From: Diploscapter coronatus
Lineage: Eukaryota; Nematoda; Chromadorea; Rhabditida; Rhabditidae
Length of the DNA stretch: 64,000 nt
Assembly: GCA_964036155.1 (NCBI GenBank)
Contig: OZ038423.1
Span: 57,675,249-57,739,248 of the forward strand
Direction: 5' to 3'
Below, piece by piece: positions 50,901 through 62,500 of the stretch. The position numbers and the translations under genes are program-made. The notes beneath the pieces were generated by a model, which worked only from the letters and a program-made list of their open reading frames with translations, was not told where the DNA came from and made no database searches. Each line of letters starts with the position of its first letter. Positions within the stretch are counted from its first letter, which is position 1.

Positions 50901-53900
50901 TAAACGCGTGAGAACACTTTAACTTCCTTCATTTTATCTGTAAACTAGACGCTTTTACTTGAAAAGTTTTAGTCCTAGGAAAATTATCATAAAGACTTGC
51001 AGAGTCGAAAATCCGACACACCGGTGATAGTCGAGATGATCAACGACGACGGCGTCAAAAACAAGATTCGATAGAAGAAAGGGGGAAATGGAACTCGGAA
51101 GTCGCCTTTCAAAACACATGCAAACCAGCAGGCCATCTCACTTTTGCACCACAACTCCGCTCGTTATGGATACACAATAAATTTGGCACGGAATAGTTTA
51201 ACGGTATTTTAAAAATCCATAAAGTTCATAATAATAGCATTTTTCTAACTAAATATGTTTCGATTTTTTTGAAGAATTCCATTCTCTTGAAGAAAATTAG
51301 AAAATAGAATTTCAAGAACATATTTTGCCTTGATTTTTTCCAAGTTATTTTTATCTACAAAAACCCAACCTGATGGTATCTTCCAATCTTGACATGAGAG
51401 TGCCGCCGAATCAATCCATCACTTGGCATTACATCGGCGCAGAGCAGCTTCAACAGAGTCGATTTGCCCGCTCCGTTCGGTCCGACGAGGGCAATTCGCG
51501 TGTCCAAGTCGATGCCGAAGTCGATATCTTTGTAAATCCAGGGCTGAAATTTATTTTATTTTTAGCCTCTTAATTTGGTTATTTTGAAATGCTCAAGTCA
51601 TAGAAAAAAGAGAATCAAAAGTTTTGATAATAACGTCTCATTTCTCAAGGACCAATAAAATGAATACCTTTTTATCATAAATCTTGGAAATAGTTTGGAA
51701 AACTATCTCCTTGACAATTGATAACTTATTAAATGTTTCATTCTTTTTAACTGTTTTCTAGTCGTAATTTTTATCTCCTTACCGTATTATCATTGTACCG
51801 GAACGAGACGTGTTGCACCATGATGACAGGGGGAGGAATGTGCCCAGCGTCGAAGAAATAGAACTGTTTTACCTGCAAATTCAAAATTTTGCTAAATCTC
51901 TAAAATTTCAGATTTTACCGATTCAGCGACAGCCTTTTCGGTCAGCCCACCAGCGATCATTTTGGCCATAGTCTTTTCCTTGGACTGGGCTTGACGGGCC
52001 AATTTTGCCGAGCCGTGACCGAATCGAGCCACGTAGTCCTGAGAAGGGATAGATTATTTGTAATTTTTGAGCATCGATATTCTGGATAAAAATTGATGGA
52101 AATGCATTTTTGGGTAAAAAACCAAACTTTGAACGAAATTTTGGTGAAAAATCGATAGATTGGATTTTAGGAGCAAAAATGAAAATTTCCAACTTTCCGA
52201 CCTTCATGTGCTGCAGTTGGGCCTGCTCCCAGTTGTACCGTTTCATCTGATTTTCGAGAAGCTCGAGCCGAGTCTTGATGAATTGGTCGTAATTACCCTG
52301 AAATTAAAAAAAAATAACATTTTAGGACAACATTGCAAAACTTTTAAATATGCTATTCTTCTCGGGATATGCTAATTTGTTCAAAATATGTTAATTTCCG
52401 TACCGTATAATAGACTAGTTTCTTCTGGAAGAGGTGGATGATGTTAGTGCAGACGCCATTCATGAAATCCTGCGAGTGGGAGACCATCAGCAGGATACGC
52501 TTGTAATTTTTCAACTCATCTTCGAGCCAGACGCACCTGAAAGTGTTCAAAATGCACCACTTGGCTAAAAATTGAAAGACGCATTTTTCAATTTTCAATA
52601 GAATTATGCAAAAAACTTTCTTATGAAATTTTGAAAGTACCTTAGTTTAAAAAATTGAAAAGCGTGCCCTTTTAAAATTTCTATAACTTACGCTTCCAAA
52701 TCCAAGTGGTTAGTGGGTTCGTCGAGCAGCAAAACCGAGGGCTTCAAATACAGCGCCCTAGCTAAAGCTATCCGCATGCGCCAACCTCCTGTAATTTTAG
52801 AGTAAAAAAATGAAAAAGTGCCCTTCTTATTCTTTTCATTTTTGCTTTACAGTAAAAGTGATTTTAATAAAAATTAGTTTTCTAATTTTTTAATAAAGAG
52901 AAAAAAATTCACTTTTCTAAAATTTACAATCTGCGATATATTTTATTAAAAACCCCAAAAATACCCGAAAAGTCCTTGCACTTCTTGTTCTGCATGGTCT
53001 TGGTGAAGCCGAGGCCGTGCAGGATTTCGGCCGCCCTCTTTTCAGCCAAGTCCGCGTCCATTTCTTCCAATCGGTCGTAAATGTCCATCAGTTTTTCCTG
53101 GCTTTCGTCGTCAGCGCAAGCAGCCAATTCTTCAGCCTGTTTCTCGAGGTTTTTCCTCTCAGTATCGACATCTACGACGGCTTGAAGGGCGGTCACTTCA
53201 CTGTAAATTTTTCAATTCATTTTAATTTATTCCAGTTTTAAATCGCATATCTTGAATGCAAATAAATGCGTGCAGTATTTTGAATGAATGAACAAATCAG
53301 ATAAGTGGCTTTACAAAGAATTTCGAAAATCAACTAAAGTACCTGGCTGGCATTTCCCTAGAGACCAAATACATGTCGACATTTTCAGGAATCGGCAGCT
53401 CACGGTTGGAGATCGCGTGGAGAAGGGTGGATTTCCCTGAAAATTTTCACCCTTTCTTTAATCTTTTAAAGCTTCAAATACCGCTCCCATTCAGCCCGAT
53501 CAGAGCGTATCGCCGTCCCCGATTCAGCTCCAATTTAGTGTCGACAACAATTTCACGGCCATGGAAGGTGACCTAAAAATACTATTTTTAAAAATTCAAG
53601 AGGGTAGTCGAGGTTTTTCTTAGATTTAAAAAAAAATTACCGTCAAACTTTCAACTTTGTGGTCGAGTCCTTTGGGATCGGAACCGAGCGCACCGGCTAC
53701 CGACCGCGCCTGGGCGTTGTCGAACTCGATTTGCTCCAGGATTTTGGCCGCTTTATCGATGATAACTGAAAGTTTTTTTTTTTCAAAATTCATTTTTTTT
53801 TAGAATGTTTCCATTTAGAAGAGCTCTTTATCATGTCATGAGAAAGAATTTTGTCCCTTTGGAATTCATCATTTTCCCAAAATTTCGATTTTAAAAATGC

Positions 53901-54327
53901 ACTTTATGAGAAACTGGGTTTTTCAAAAATTTTACAGCCTTGGTTTTTATGGAGCCTTTTCAGGAAGTTTATTTAAAACAAGTTAAAAAATACCCTCAAT
54001 ATCCTCTTGATTTTCGTTTTTCCCATTGACCTCAGGATTTGCCGAGCCATTTACAGCAGTCCCATTGGTTTCAGATCCATTGGTGGGAGTTCCGTTTTCC
54101 TTCACCTCTTCTTCAAACTCGTCATCTTTCTCGTTCTGAAAATTGCCATATTTCAAACTCCTTCATTTATGCTAATTTAAAAAATTTGTTATTTTGTACT
54201 AAATAACATTTCCTTTTGCTAATTCACGAAAAATATTCCCGACCTTTTTCTGTCCCCTCTGATTTTTCTGCTGCTTGGCGGCGGCCTTTTTCGCGGCGTC
54301 ACGGGCTTTCTTCGCGTCAGACGGCAT
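47983..54327 (-). CDS. abcf-2: ABC-F family ATPase (ABCF2 type)
   Basis: Soluble twin-cassette ATPase without membrane segments. ABC-F proteins act on ribosomes in biogenesis or translation control. The start [20 protein letters not shown] is Lys/Ala-rich, as in other ABCF2 proteins. An acidic linker follows, then cassette 1 with Walker A GLNGSGKST (split by an intron), signature region [15 protein letters not shown] and Walker [14 protein letters not shown] helical linker comes next, then cassette 2 with Walker [12 protein letters not shown] (exon at 51540-51370), signature [11 protein letters not shown], Walker [13 protein letters not shown] and VSHDFRLV. It ends [14 protein letters not shown] at stop 47985-47983. 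About thirteen exons; all domains are intact. The intron 49328-51369 (2,042 nt) contains a complete gene on the other strand. Confidence 0.95.
49429..51074 (+). CDS. MSP-domain protein with one C-terminal membrane segment, nested in abcf-2 intron
   Basis: Eight exons (49429-49498, 49583-49740, 49872-50000, 50047-50157, 50320-50507, 50606-50719, 50765-50849, 51003-51074) join in consistent phase to give 308 residues. The N-terminal 75 residues are polar. From about residue 77 the protein resembles a major-sperm-protein/VAP-type beta sandwich: [68 protein letters not shown] Ser/Thr/Gln-rich linker follows, then a hydrophobic segment ([17 protein letters not shown]) and a hydrophilic end of about 23 residues. 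This fits an ER-type membrane-anchored protein exposing an MSP domain to the cytosol, with VAP, MOSPD or nematode-specific relatives as candidates. An AATAAA lies at 51176. The orthologue was not recognised, and the short linker exons are the least certain. Confidence 0.8.
51176..51181 (+). terminator. Polyadenylation signal of the nested MSP-domain gene
   Basis: AATAAA lies about 100 bases after the stop. It is still inside the abcf-2 intron, supporting an independent transcript. Confidence 0.55.
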
Positions 54328-55260
54328 GTCGTCGAACTAAGTTTAAAATTTTGAGGACGATCCTGAAAATTATAGAATTTTCGAAATTTGCACAAGTTTC
54401 AGCCTAAAATGCAAGACTTCAACAGGAATAAAAACGAGGGAAAAACAAAAATAATGAAATTTTCTGGAAATTCTGAATTCCAAATCGGGTATGAGGTTAC
54501 GGTATTCTTTATAGGTCACAAGTGTTTTACGAAATAGGTAGAAATCGATAGTCTTGCGATAAATTAGCACAGAGCGGGAAAATACCCTAGTTATTTTGCG
54601 CTGCGGTTACACCGTAATTTGGAGAAATAGCGTTGGGAGGAAAACCCTCTCTACCCATTGGCAGTGCTGCGAAATATCATGGAAACTCGAGAGATTCCTT
54701 CTTCCCTATTCCCTCTTCATTTCCCACTTTGTTTCTTCAGATTTTAGGCCAATCGAAATTCATTTTTGGCGTCATTAAAAATTTGTTGACTTTTCTAGTT
54801 TCTCACTTTCTGAGGTTTCCTCGACTTCTTTTGGAGTTTTTCAAGCTCGTTTCGGGAGTTTCACAGGACTTTCATAATTTCATAAGTCGTGAGAACCCCT
54901 TCTATCTCTCCAAGCGAGTACTATAATTTGAAAATTTGTAAAAGTCTCCCTTTTCAAGGATACTTGTCAAGAAAAAGGTGGCGAGGTTTCTCAGGTTCCC
55001 AGAAAAGTGCAGCGACTTTGCGTGCGGCTGTCCTCTCATTCATTCCATGAGACATCGCGTCGGGACCCGAGTTGCCCATTTCTCCTCCTTTATGCACCGC
55101 CCTATCCCTTCTCTACTCTGTTTCTTTATCCTCTCTCCTCCCAGCTCTTTTCTCGTCGCTCTGGTTTCTCATTTTTGCCGAGTGCGCTTCTGCACCGCAC
55201 AACCCGACCGACCGAGTCTCTTTTCAGTCTTCGTCTGCAGCCGGATCAACACGTTCAAAC
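54328..55260. promoter_or_regulatory. Divergent promoter region between abcf-2 and the ADP/ATP carrier
   Basis: The two genes start 933 bases apart on opposite strands. The carrier side (55075-55225) is strongly pyrimidine-rich (CTCC/CTTT tracts) and ends with TTTTCAG at 55227, a probable trans-splice acceptor 33 bases before the ATG. No other gene is seen. Confidence 0.5.
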
Positions 55261-57228
55261 ATGTCCAAGGAAAAGGGCTTCGATACCAGAAAATTCTTCA
55301 TCGATCTGGCTTCAGGAGGTAGGCCATCTCTAAAGAAAAATTCGAATCTTGACCTAGAATTTGGGGACTCGGAAATCTTCAGTCTCACCTTGAGAAAAAT
55401 TATTTTTGAGGGTAAAGGGAGCAAGAGATGGATTTGGGATTGCTTAATGAAAATTTTTAAGCTGAAGAGATTAGGAATTTGAGGACTTGGAGAAATTGTC
55501 AAATTTGGGATTTTCCGCAATTTCCTGGATTTTTTCGACTTTCAGTCTATGATGACTTTTAGGTACTGCTGCCGCCATCTCCAAGACTGCCGTCGCCCCA
55601 ATTGAGCGTGTCAAACTTCTGCTCCAGGTAAGGGGAAAATTTTAACCTTGAAAATCCGGCTTTTCAAAATCGGGCCAAAATTGTATTGGCCTAAAATCTC
55701 GATAAAAATTGGATTTTGGAGATGATTTTTCAAATTTGTAGGTCCAAGATGCGTCGAAGACCATCGCTGTGGACAAGCGCTACAAGGGTATCATCGATGT
55801 GCTCGTGCGTGTCCCCAAGGAGCAGGTACAAAAAAATGGCAAAATGATTCTTTTCAGGAAAAACGATCTTTGCAAGAAAATTTTATCCCTTATTAAAATT
55901 GATATTTTCTGAAAAAAAAACATAATTTTTTTTTAAGGGCTTCGCCGCTCTGTGGCGTGGTAACTTGGCCAATGTGATCCGTTACTTCCCCACGCAGGCA
56001 CTCAACTTCGCCTTCAAGGACACTTTCAAGAAGCTGTTCTTGGACGGAGTTGACAAGAAGAATCAGTTCTGGCGGGTAAGAAAAAATAAAAAGTGCAGAA
56101 AATTTCCGAATTTTTACATGACCGCATTTTTGTTGGTGATAAGGAAGAGCGAGAAGAGTGAAAGAATACAAGAAAGGGAGAAAATAGAGATAAAGACATT
56201 GCTCTCTTGAAACCCAATACTCGATCGTTTCAAGAAAAAATAAAAGAATGAGAATGAAAAAAAACAAAGAATACAAATTCCAGTTCTTCGTCGGCAACTT
56301 GGCCTCTGGTGGTGCGGCAGGAGCCACGTCTCTGTGCTTCGTCTACCCTCTGGACTTCGCTCGGTGAGGAAATGTTCCCAAGACATTTAAAAATTCGAGA
56401 AGGAAAAACGAACGAAAAAATTTGCAGTACTCGTCTGGCTGCTGACGTCGGAAAGGGCGACAGCCGTGAATTCAAGGGTCTCGGCGACTGTCTCGTCAAA
56501 ATCGCCAAATCCGATGGACCCATCGGTCTCTACAGGTAAGATCATTCGAACATTTTTATTTTTGAAAGAAAAAAGATTACGACTTCACCTGAATTAAAAA
56601 CTAGGAACTTTTTCTTCTCTGGGAATAAATAGATTGGAAACTGGAAATAAACTTGGCAATTTTCAGAGGCTTCTTCGTCTCCGTCCAGGGTATCATCATC
56701 TACCGTGCGGCGTACTTCGGCATGTTCGACACAGCAAAGGCCGTGGCCTCGGCCGACGGCAAGAAGCTCAACTTCTTCGCTGCATGGGGTATTGCTCAGG
56801 TGAGTTAGAAGAAAATGGTATAATGGTACCATTTGTATTTGATCGCTTCTTAAAAATGATCTTATCATTTTTGATACCAACAAATGGTATAGAGATGCCT
56901 AACATAACATTTTCAGGTGGTTACCATCACGTCTGGTATCCTCTCTTACCCATGGGACACTGTGCGTCGTCGTATGATGATGCAGTCCGGACGCAAGGAC
57001 ATCCTCTACAAGAACACCTGGGACTGCGCCGTCAAGATCGTCCAGAACGAGGGTATCTCCGCCATGTTCAAGGTACAACAATTTTCCCATTTGAAAAAAA
57101 ACATGATTTTCCTCTGGCAAATGAACATTTTATCATTTTCCTTCCAGGGAGCTCTCTCGAACGTGTTCCGTGGCACCGGAGGCGCTCTCGTGTTGGCCAT
57201 CTACGACGAGATCCAGAAATTCATCTAA
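55261..57228 (+). CDS. ant-1.1: Mitochondrial ADP/ATP carrier (adenine nucleotide translocator)
   Basis: Inner-membrane antiporter exchanging matrix ATP for cytosolic ADP. Nine exons (55261-55318, 55563-55627, 55742-55825, 55938-56075, 56284-56363, 56428-56535, 56667-56799, 56917-57072, 57148-57228) give 300 residues, the normal length. Three mitochondrial-carrier repeats are present, each with its PxD/ExxR/K-type signature: [24 protein letters not shown] and [20 protein letters not shown] is the diagnostic ADP/ATP-carrier motif. Other carrier segments are [20 protein letters not shown] and [20 protein letters not shown]. It ends YDEIQKFI. C. elegans has several paralogues. The choice of ant-1.1 rests on similarity to the canonical form and its closeness to abcf-2, so the paralogue number is provisional. 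Confidence 0.94.
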
Positions 57229-59565
57229 ATCCGCTCCCACCCCACCCCTCTCAAGGCAATCTCTCCCCAAAACGGATTCTCTCATTCAATTTTTCTTGTT
57301 TTCACCCCTCCCAACTTTTTAATATGAATTTTGGATTGTTCTCAACCAAACCCCAAGGTTTGTCTGTTTAGCACTTCTAAATTGATAAAGATAAGTTTTA
57401 TCCGAACACATTTATTTTTGAGCAACTTTATTATCTCCTGTGACTATTCTAAGTTGTGTTACTTCGTATTCTTCGACTAGTTGATCTAGTAGAGTTCTAA
57501 TCAGATGAAATGAGCCAAATGATATGATATCAGTTCTCACACTGATGAAACTATCAAAACAGGCTCATTTTCATCACCTCATTCTAGGGTATTTCGAAGA
57601 TTAGATTTTCTCTTCCATTCTCTAATTTTATCAGCAAGGACTCCGTCCTCAATTTTTAATCCTCACATGTTCAATCAACCCCATAAAATCTAGGGGCAAT
57701 CTTAATAACACCAAAAACCATCCCATCTTATCTGATTCCGCAATGAGAAGTTTACCACCCGAAAACCACCGGTTCTTTTTACGTGAAAGAATAAGATCCC
57801 GAAGAGTAAACGGTTTTAGTTACAAGAAAGTCGAGTTTCGAATTTTAGAGTATGAGATTGACTATAATAACAGTTGAAATGCCTTGTGTGACTCAATAAT
57901 ATTTTCCTTTCCTTGAAGTCTGCACGTGTTTTACCGACCCAGAATCAGCAAGTGTCCTTCCCAAGGTCTTTCGTCTTTTTTCGAATCTTTGAATTCTTCC
58001 TCTTTGACCATTTCCCAATCGATAATTCATCTCTTCTCCCGCATGAAATCACTGTCCTGCGTGAGATGAAAAGACAAACGAGGAGAAATGGCGTACTTTA
58101 CACTCGCCCGAAATGCGAGCGACCTACGCAGAAAGAAGAAAGAGTAGAAGAATGGGGGGAATGACGTCACCAGTGGGGAAGTAAGGAATACCCCCTGAGC
58201 ATGGATGGAAAAATCTGCAAGGTTTGGAGCTTTGAAATACGACTGCTGCATTCTTGCATACTGCTTCGTATGACATTAGAATATCACGCTTTTTCTAGCG
58301 TGGTTTCTTGGTTTTCTTCCATAGAGTCTACTCATGACTTGGAAAAAGTTGGATATCAACTTGTTTTTGTCATTTTCTTCAAGATCACCTTTCCATTATT
58401 GGTTTGATCCTAAAACAGCCAAATTCCATTCGATTTGGTGATGAGCCAGGTACGTTTTTCTTTACATCAGTGCTGATAAGAAACGTCCCAGAATTGGAAA
58501 ACCCAAGCGCTGATAAAGCGATATCAGCGATGCACACAAAGAAACCTCCAAAACTTCACTTGATCAACTTTTGAGGCATCCATTATTTGGGGGATGTCGT
58601 TTTGAAAGTGCAATTTCGGGGAGAAATGATTGATTCTTCAAAGGATTTACCGATGATGACGCTCTACCACTTCTGAGACTCCAAGAAATTTCGATGGTTT
58701 TGTCGCAATATCAAGCTGAACTTCAAAAGCAATATCGTGGATCATTCTGAGGTGAGTCGGAGAGAACTGCGGAGACCAGTATTTTTAAACCAAGGACAAA
58801 GTTCTCATGGATTAGATCGAGCCTCGTCAAGGAATCCATTGATACCCCCGACCCAGTCACGCAGTTGTCGAGTCGACTTGCACTCTGCCTTGCCAGCGAG
58901 AATGACACAGCTGACTGACTGACTGGCAAGATGGAAAAAATCGAGCGAGACCTCGAAAGAAGCGAAAGAATCGAAGAAACTAGTAGAAAGTCTGAAACTC
59001 GCTGCACGGGGGACGGGCGAAGATATGCCAGCCAGAAGCTGCGAATAATATCGCAGCCCGTCTTCGAAAGGCCATGCCTCATCGAAAACGACAGTCAAGT
59101 GCAGTGTCTCGCAAATTTGCGACACACAAACCCTCTGTAAATAGAGAAGTCAAGGGACTTTCTTGCAGCCCAACCGTTTTTCAGGGAAAAAAGTCAAAGC
59201 AGTGATATGTGATAATTGTTACAGAGAAAAAATTAAGTTTATTCCGAAGTATCACAAAGTTAGTAACAAATAAAGGAAAATGCACACGGTTAAAGTTTTC
59301 TTGAGAAAATCGGTCTCAGATTCGGATAAATATCTACACATTTTGACTAGAAAATGAGGCAGAATAAAGTTATTTGACGAAGTTGCATCTAGAAATAAAG
59401 TAGTGGCAGTTGGTTTAGAAGCACAAAGATAGTATTTTACGGAATGTAAGATACACCAAAACTTGTCTCCTTTGGAATAAAGGCTAACATAATTTGTTCA
59501 TAAAGCAAGTGAAAATTGGTTCCTGAAAACTTACGAAAAACAAATGGGAAAGAAAGTTTTGAAGA
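57229..59565. other. Intergenic region between the ADP/ATP carrier and the myosin
   Basis: The carrier (+) and the myosin (-) converge here. Overlapping open frames on the minus strand at 58723-59125 have no recognisable domain, and two frames are open at once, which argues against either. No RNA gene was recognised. Confidence 0.5.
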
Positions 59566-62500
59566 CTAGGCGACGGCTAGACTGTGGCAGATGAGATCGA
59601 CCTCTGCGCCAGCGCCCTTCTTGAAAGTGGTCGGTTGGGCCGCGTCTGATGAGGCGAATACTCGAACCGTTCGACTCTTGCCTCCGAGAATCGCGCTAAC
59701 TGTCGACAAAACTTGTACTGGCGGACGTCGTTGTTGAAGTCTGAAACTTCGATTTTACAAGCTTTACAAACATTGACGCACTTGTCAAAATGAGCCAACA
59801 GAGTACCGACGAGCTCTCCAATTCGGTCTTCGTCTTTGGGGTTTTTCTCGCAGGCGAGAAGATCATTGTCCCCCATATGAATGACGAACAGTCCGTTTGG
59901 CTCGGAAGCTACAGAGATTCGGGAAATCTGAGTTGATGAAATTGGTTTTTCGTGGAAATTTTCATCCCTACATTTGTCAGGACCACCGGCTCTTTTAAAA
60001 GTTTAAACTTCTTTGCGTCTAGTTTAGCGATGTATCGGTCGGTAACCAGAAGAACTCGATGAGCTGTCTTGTTGAATCGATTGAATTTCTGAAGAGATAG
60101 CACTTTTAAATCTATTTTTGAAAAACGCCCAAACCTGAATATAAGTGCTGAACAAAACTTTGCCAAATGGATGGCCTTGTCGAAGGGTCGATAGTCCGTC
60201 TTTGTAGTTGGAAACAATCGTGTGGTTTTCATGCTCCTCGACCAGTGCCAAGTAGTCGCCTTTCCAAAAGCGAGTGTAGCCCCAGTTCTGTCGCTGGTTG
60301 TTGAAGACTTCGAAGGCTGCCATCTTCTGCGAGAAGGAGTCTCTGCAAAATCGATTTGATTGAAAAAGCGCGCGAGTTTTTACTTGAGATGTGCCGGCAT
60401 CCTTGCCATGATCACACCAGCTCTCCATCGGCTGTGCATCTGTTTGAGTCGAGCTACAAACGGCTGAAGCACGATTGGTGGAGCCGGCCATCGAACACTC
60501 TTGCCAAGATCCTTCATTTGACGGACACCCCTAAAACTTGCGAATGAATGTTTTCAAAGTAGGACTGAAAGTTGGCAATGATAATCACACAATGGATAGT
60601 GTTTTTATTACTCATGTTTGGGCAAATAATACTGTCTGATAGTGGAAACACTCATTCAGATTTGATATGATGAGTAATAGCGAGGATTCCTTACTTGAAC
60701 GCATTGACGACTGAGAGAATGTAGGATCGCAACTTGTATTTTCGGTACGCGTTCATGATGATGTAGACGGAACGGATTTGACGGTATCGCTTGCGAGCCA
60801 AATAGCCTCGAGTCATCTAAAATTTTAGTTAAAGGTCACACATTTCAATTTTGAAATTTACCTTTTGAAGAAGAGTTACAATATCCGGGAGCTTCTCACT
60901 TCTCAATTCTTCAAGTCTGAAGACCGTTTGAGGAGATCGAATGAAAATCTAAAGATAGAAATTGTCTATGAAGTTTGATAAATCAATGCCTTCGTCTTTC
61001 CCTCTGTGCAATCGCTCGCTAGTTGAATGTGTTGAAGAATTTTCACGCAATTCGTTCTTGGAGTACCACCTCTTGGGTTCGGCCAGGTTTGTGGACAGAG
61101 CAGTTTGTATCGAGTGATGAATCGCTCGTACGGCATGCGATGGGCAAAACCAGCTCTTCGGACTCGGACATTTTCTAGCAGACCGAGATATCGAACCTGA
61201 ATTCCAGCCTTATAGCTCGAAAAGTAAATAATTGTCTTACTTGATGCTCAACTCGTTCCATATCGAAGGCACTGCTGCTCTTCTCTTCGTTCGGTTTGAC
61301 ACAGCGGATGTAATGAGGCTCCTTCGACGCCAACTGTTTCACCAATTCGGCCATGGAGTTTTTGAAGAGGAACCCAGCAGTTGGTGGGCGGCGATTCACT
61401 TCAGTCACTGCTTTAGCCCCATCAGGGAACAGCGACCTCAGCAGACCGTTCTTGCTGTTGTAGAGAAGCCTCTTGAGATCTTGAAACAGCGTGTCTTTGT
61501 TCTTGTCCATGAAGCCTTTGACTGAGTATGTCACGTTGCCAGCATAGTGGGTTATTCTGAGGATTTATTTACTTTGAAATTCCAGCTTTTCCATTTTTAC
61601 CTGAACTCATCAAACCCAATGGACTTGTCCTTCTGATTCAGGTTCCTGCTGATGTAGTGTCGATGCGAACGCAACGTTTTATCCAACTCTTTCAAGAACA
61701 CCTAGAGATGGAGTTTGTGAAGAAAAGCTATTCGGAAAATGGTCTTACAGTATCAGTGATATTTCCTACTGTAACACAAGCTTCATCCAGAACCGAGAAT
61801 ATTCCGGTACGGGGGAGCTCCACCAAGTCGCAGATGATCTTATTGTTAAAGTACTCTATCTTCGTCCATTTGATTCCTTCTCTTTCATACTCTTCCTGCT
61901 CCTGCTTCAATACCAGCTCGATGAATAGTTGCTGAAGCTTCTCGTTGCAGTAATTGATGCAAATTTGCTCGAAGCTAAATTTTAGATTTTCTTAAATAAG
62001 CCATGCTGCAAACTGACCTGTTGGTGCCAAAGACCTCAAACCCATAAATGTCCAGAACTCCAATGACAGTCGTCTTGCTGTATCGTGAAGTGCGATCCAC
62101 CGAGATGGATTCGTTAACTTTCTGGACTATCCAAGAGAAAACTCGCTCGTAGATTGCCTTTGCCAACGCGTCTCTGGTGTAGTAAGCGCTGTTAGCATCG
62201 TGGACTTTCGTCACGATATCACCATGAGCAGCCATTACCTGGAAAATTTCGATTGAATACCTTCTTTTAGACAATTATGTACTTGGTTGCACATGGCTTG
62301 AGAAAGTTGCTGCGTGGTGACTGATAGGCACTTGGCGGCTATCTGGAGCACATTATTGTCTCTGACTTGAGAAGCACCAGTCGAAGCGTTTGTGTCGACA
62401 AACTCTACATTACCCAGATGGATGAGGGCAGCCAGAATTGACCAGATCTGGAAGACGTTCATTTTTATCGAGCGTCATTTGCTCCCTTACGCTATCAATA

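Noticed and set aside
58723..59125. Overlapping minus-strand frames of 106 and 119 residues
   Set aside because: Two frames are open over the same bases and neither shows a domain or a clear exon structure.
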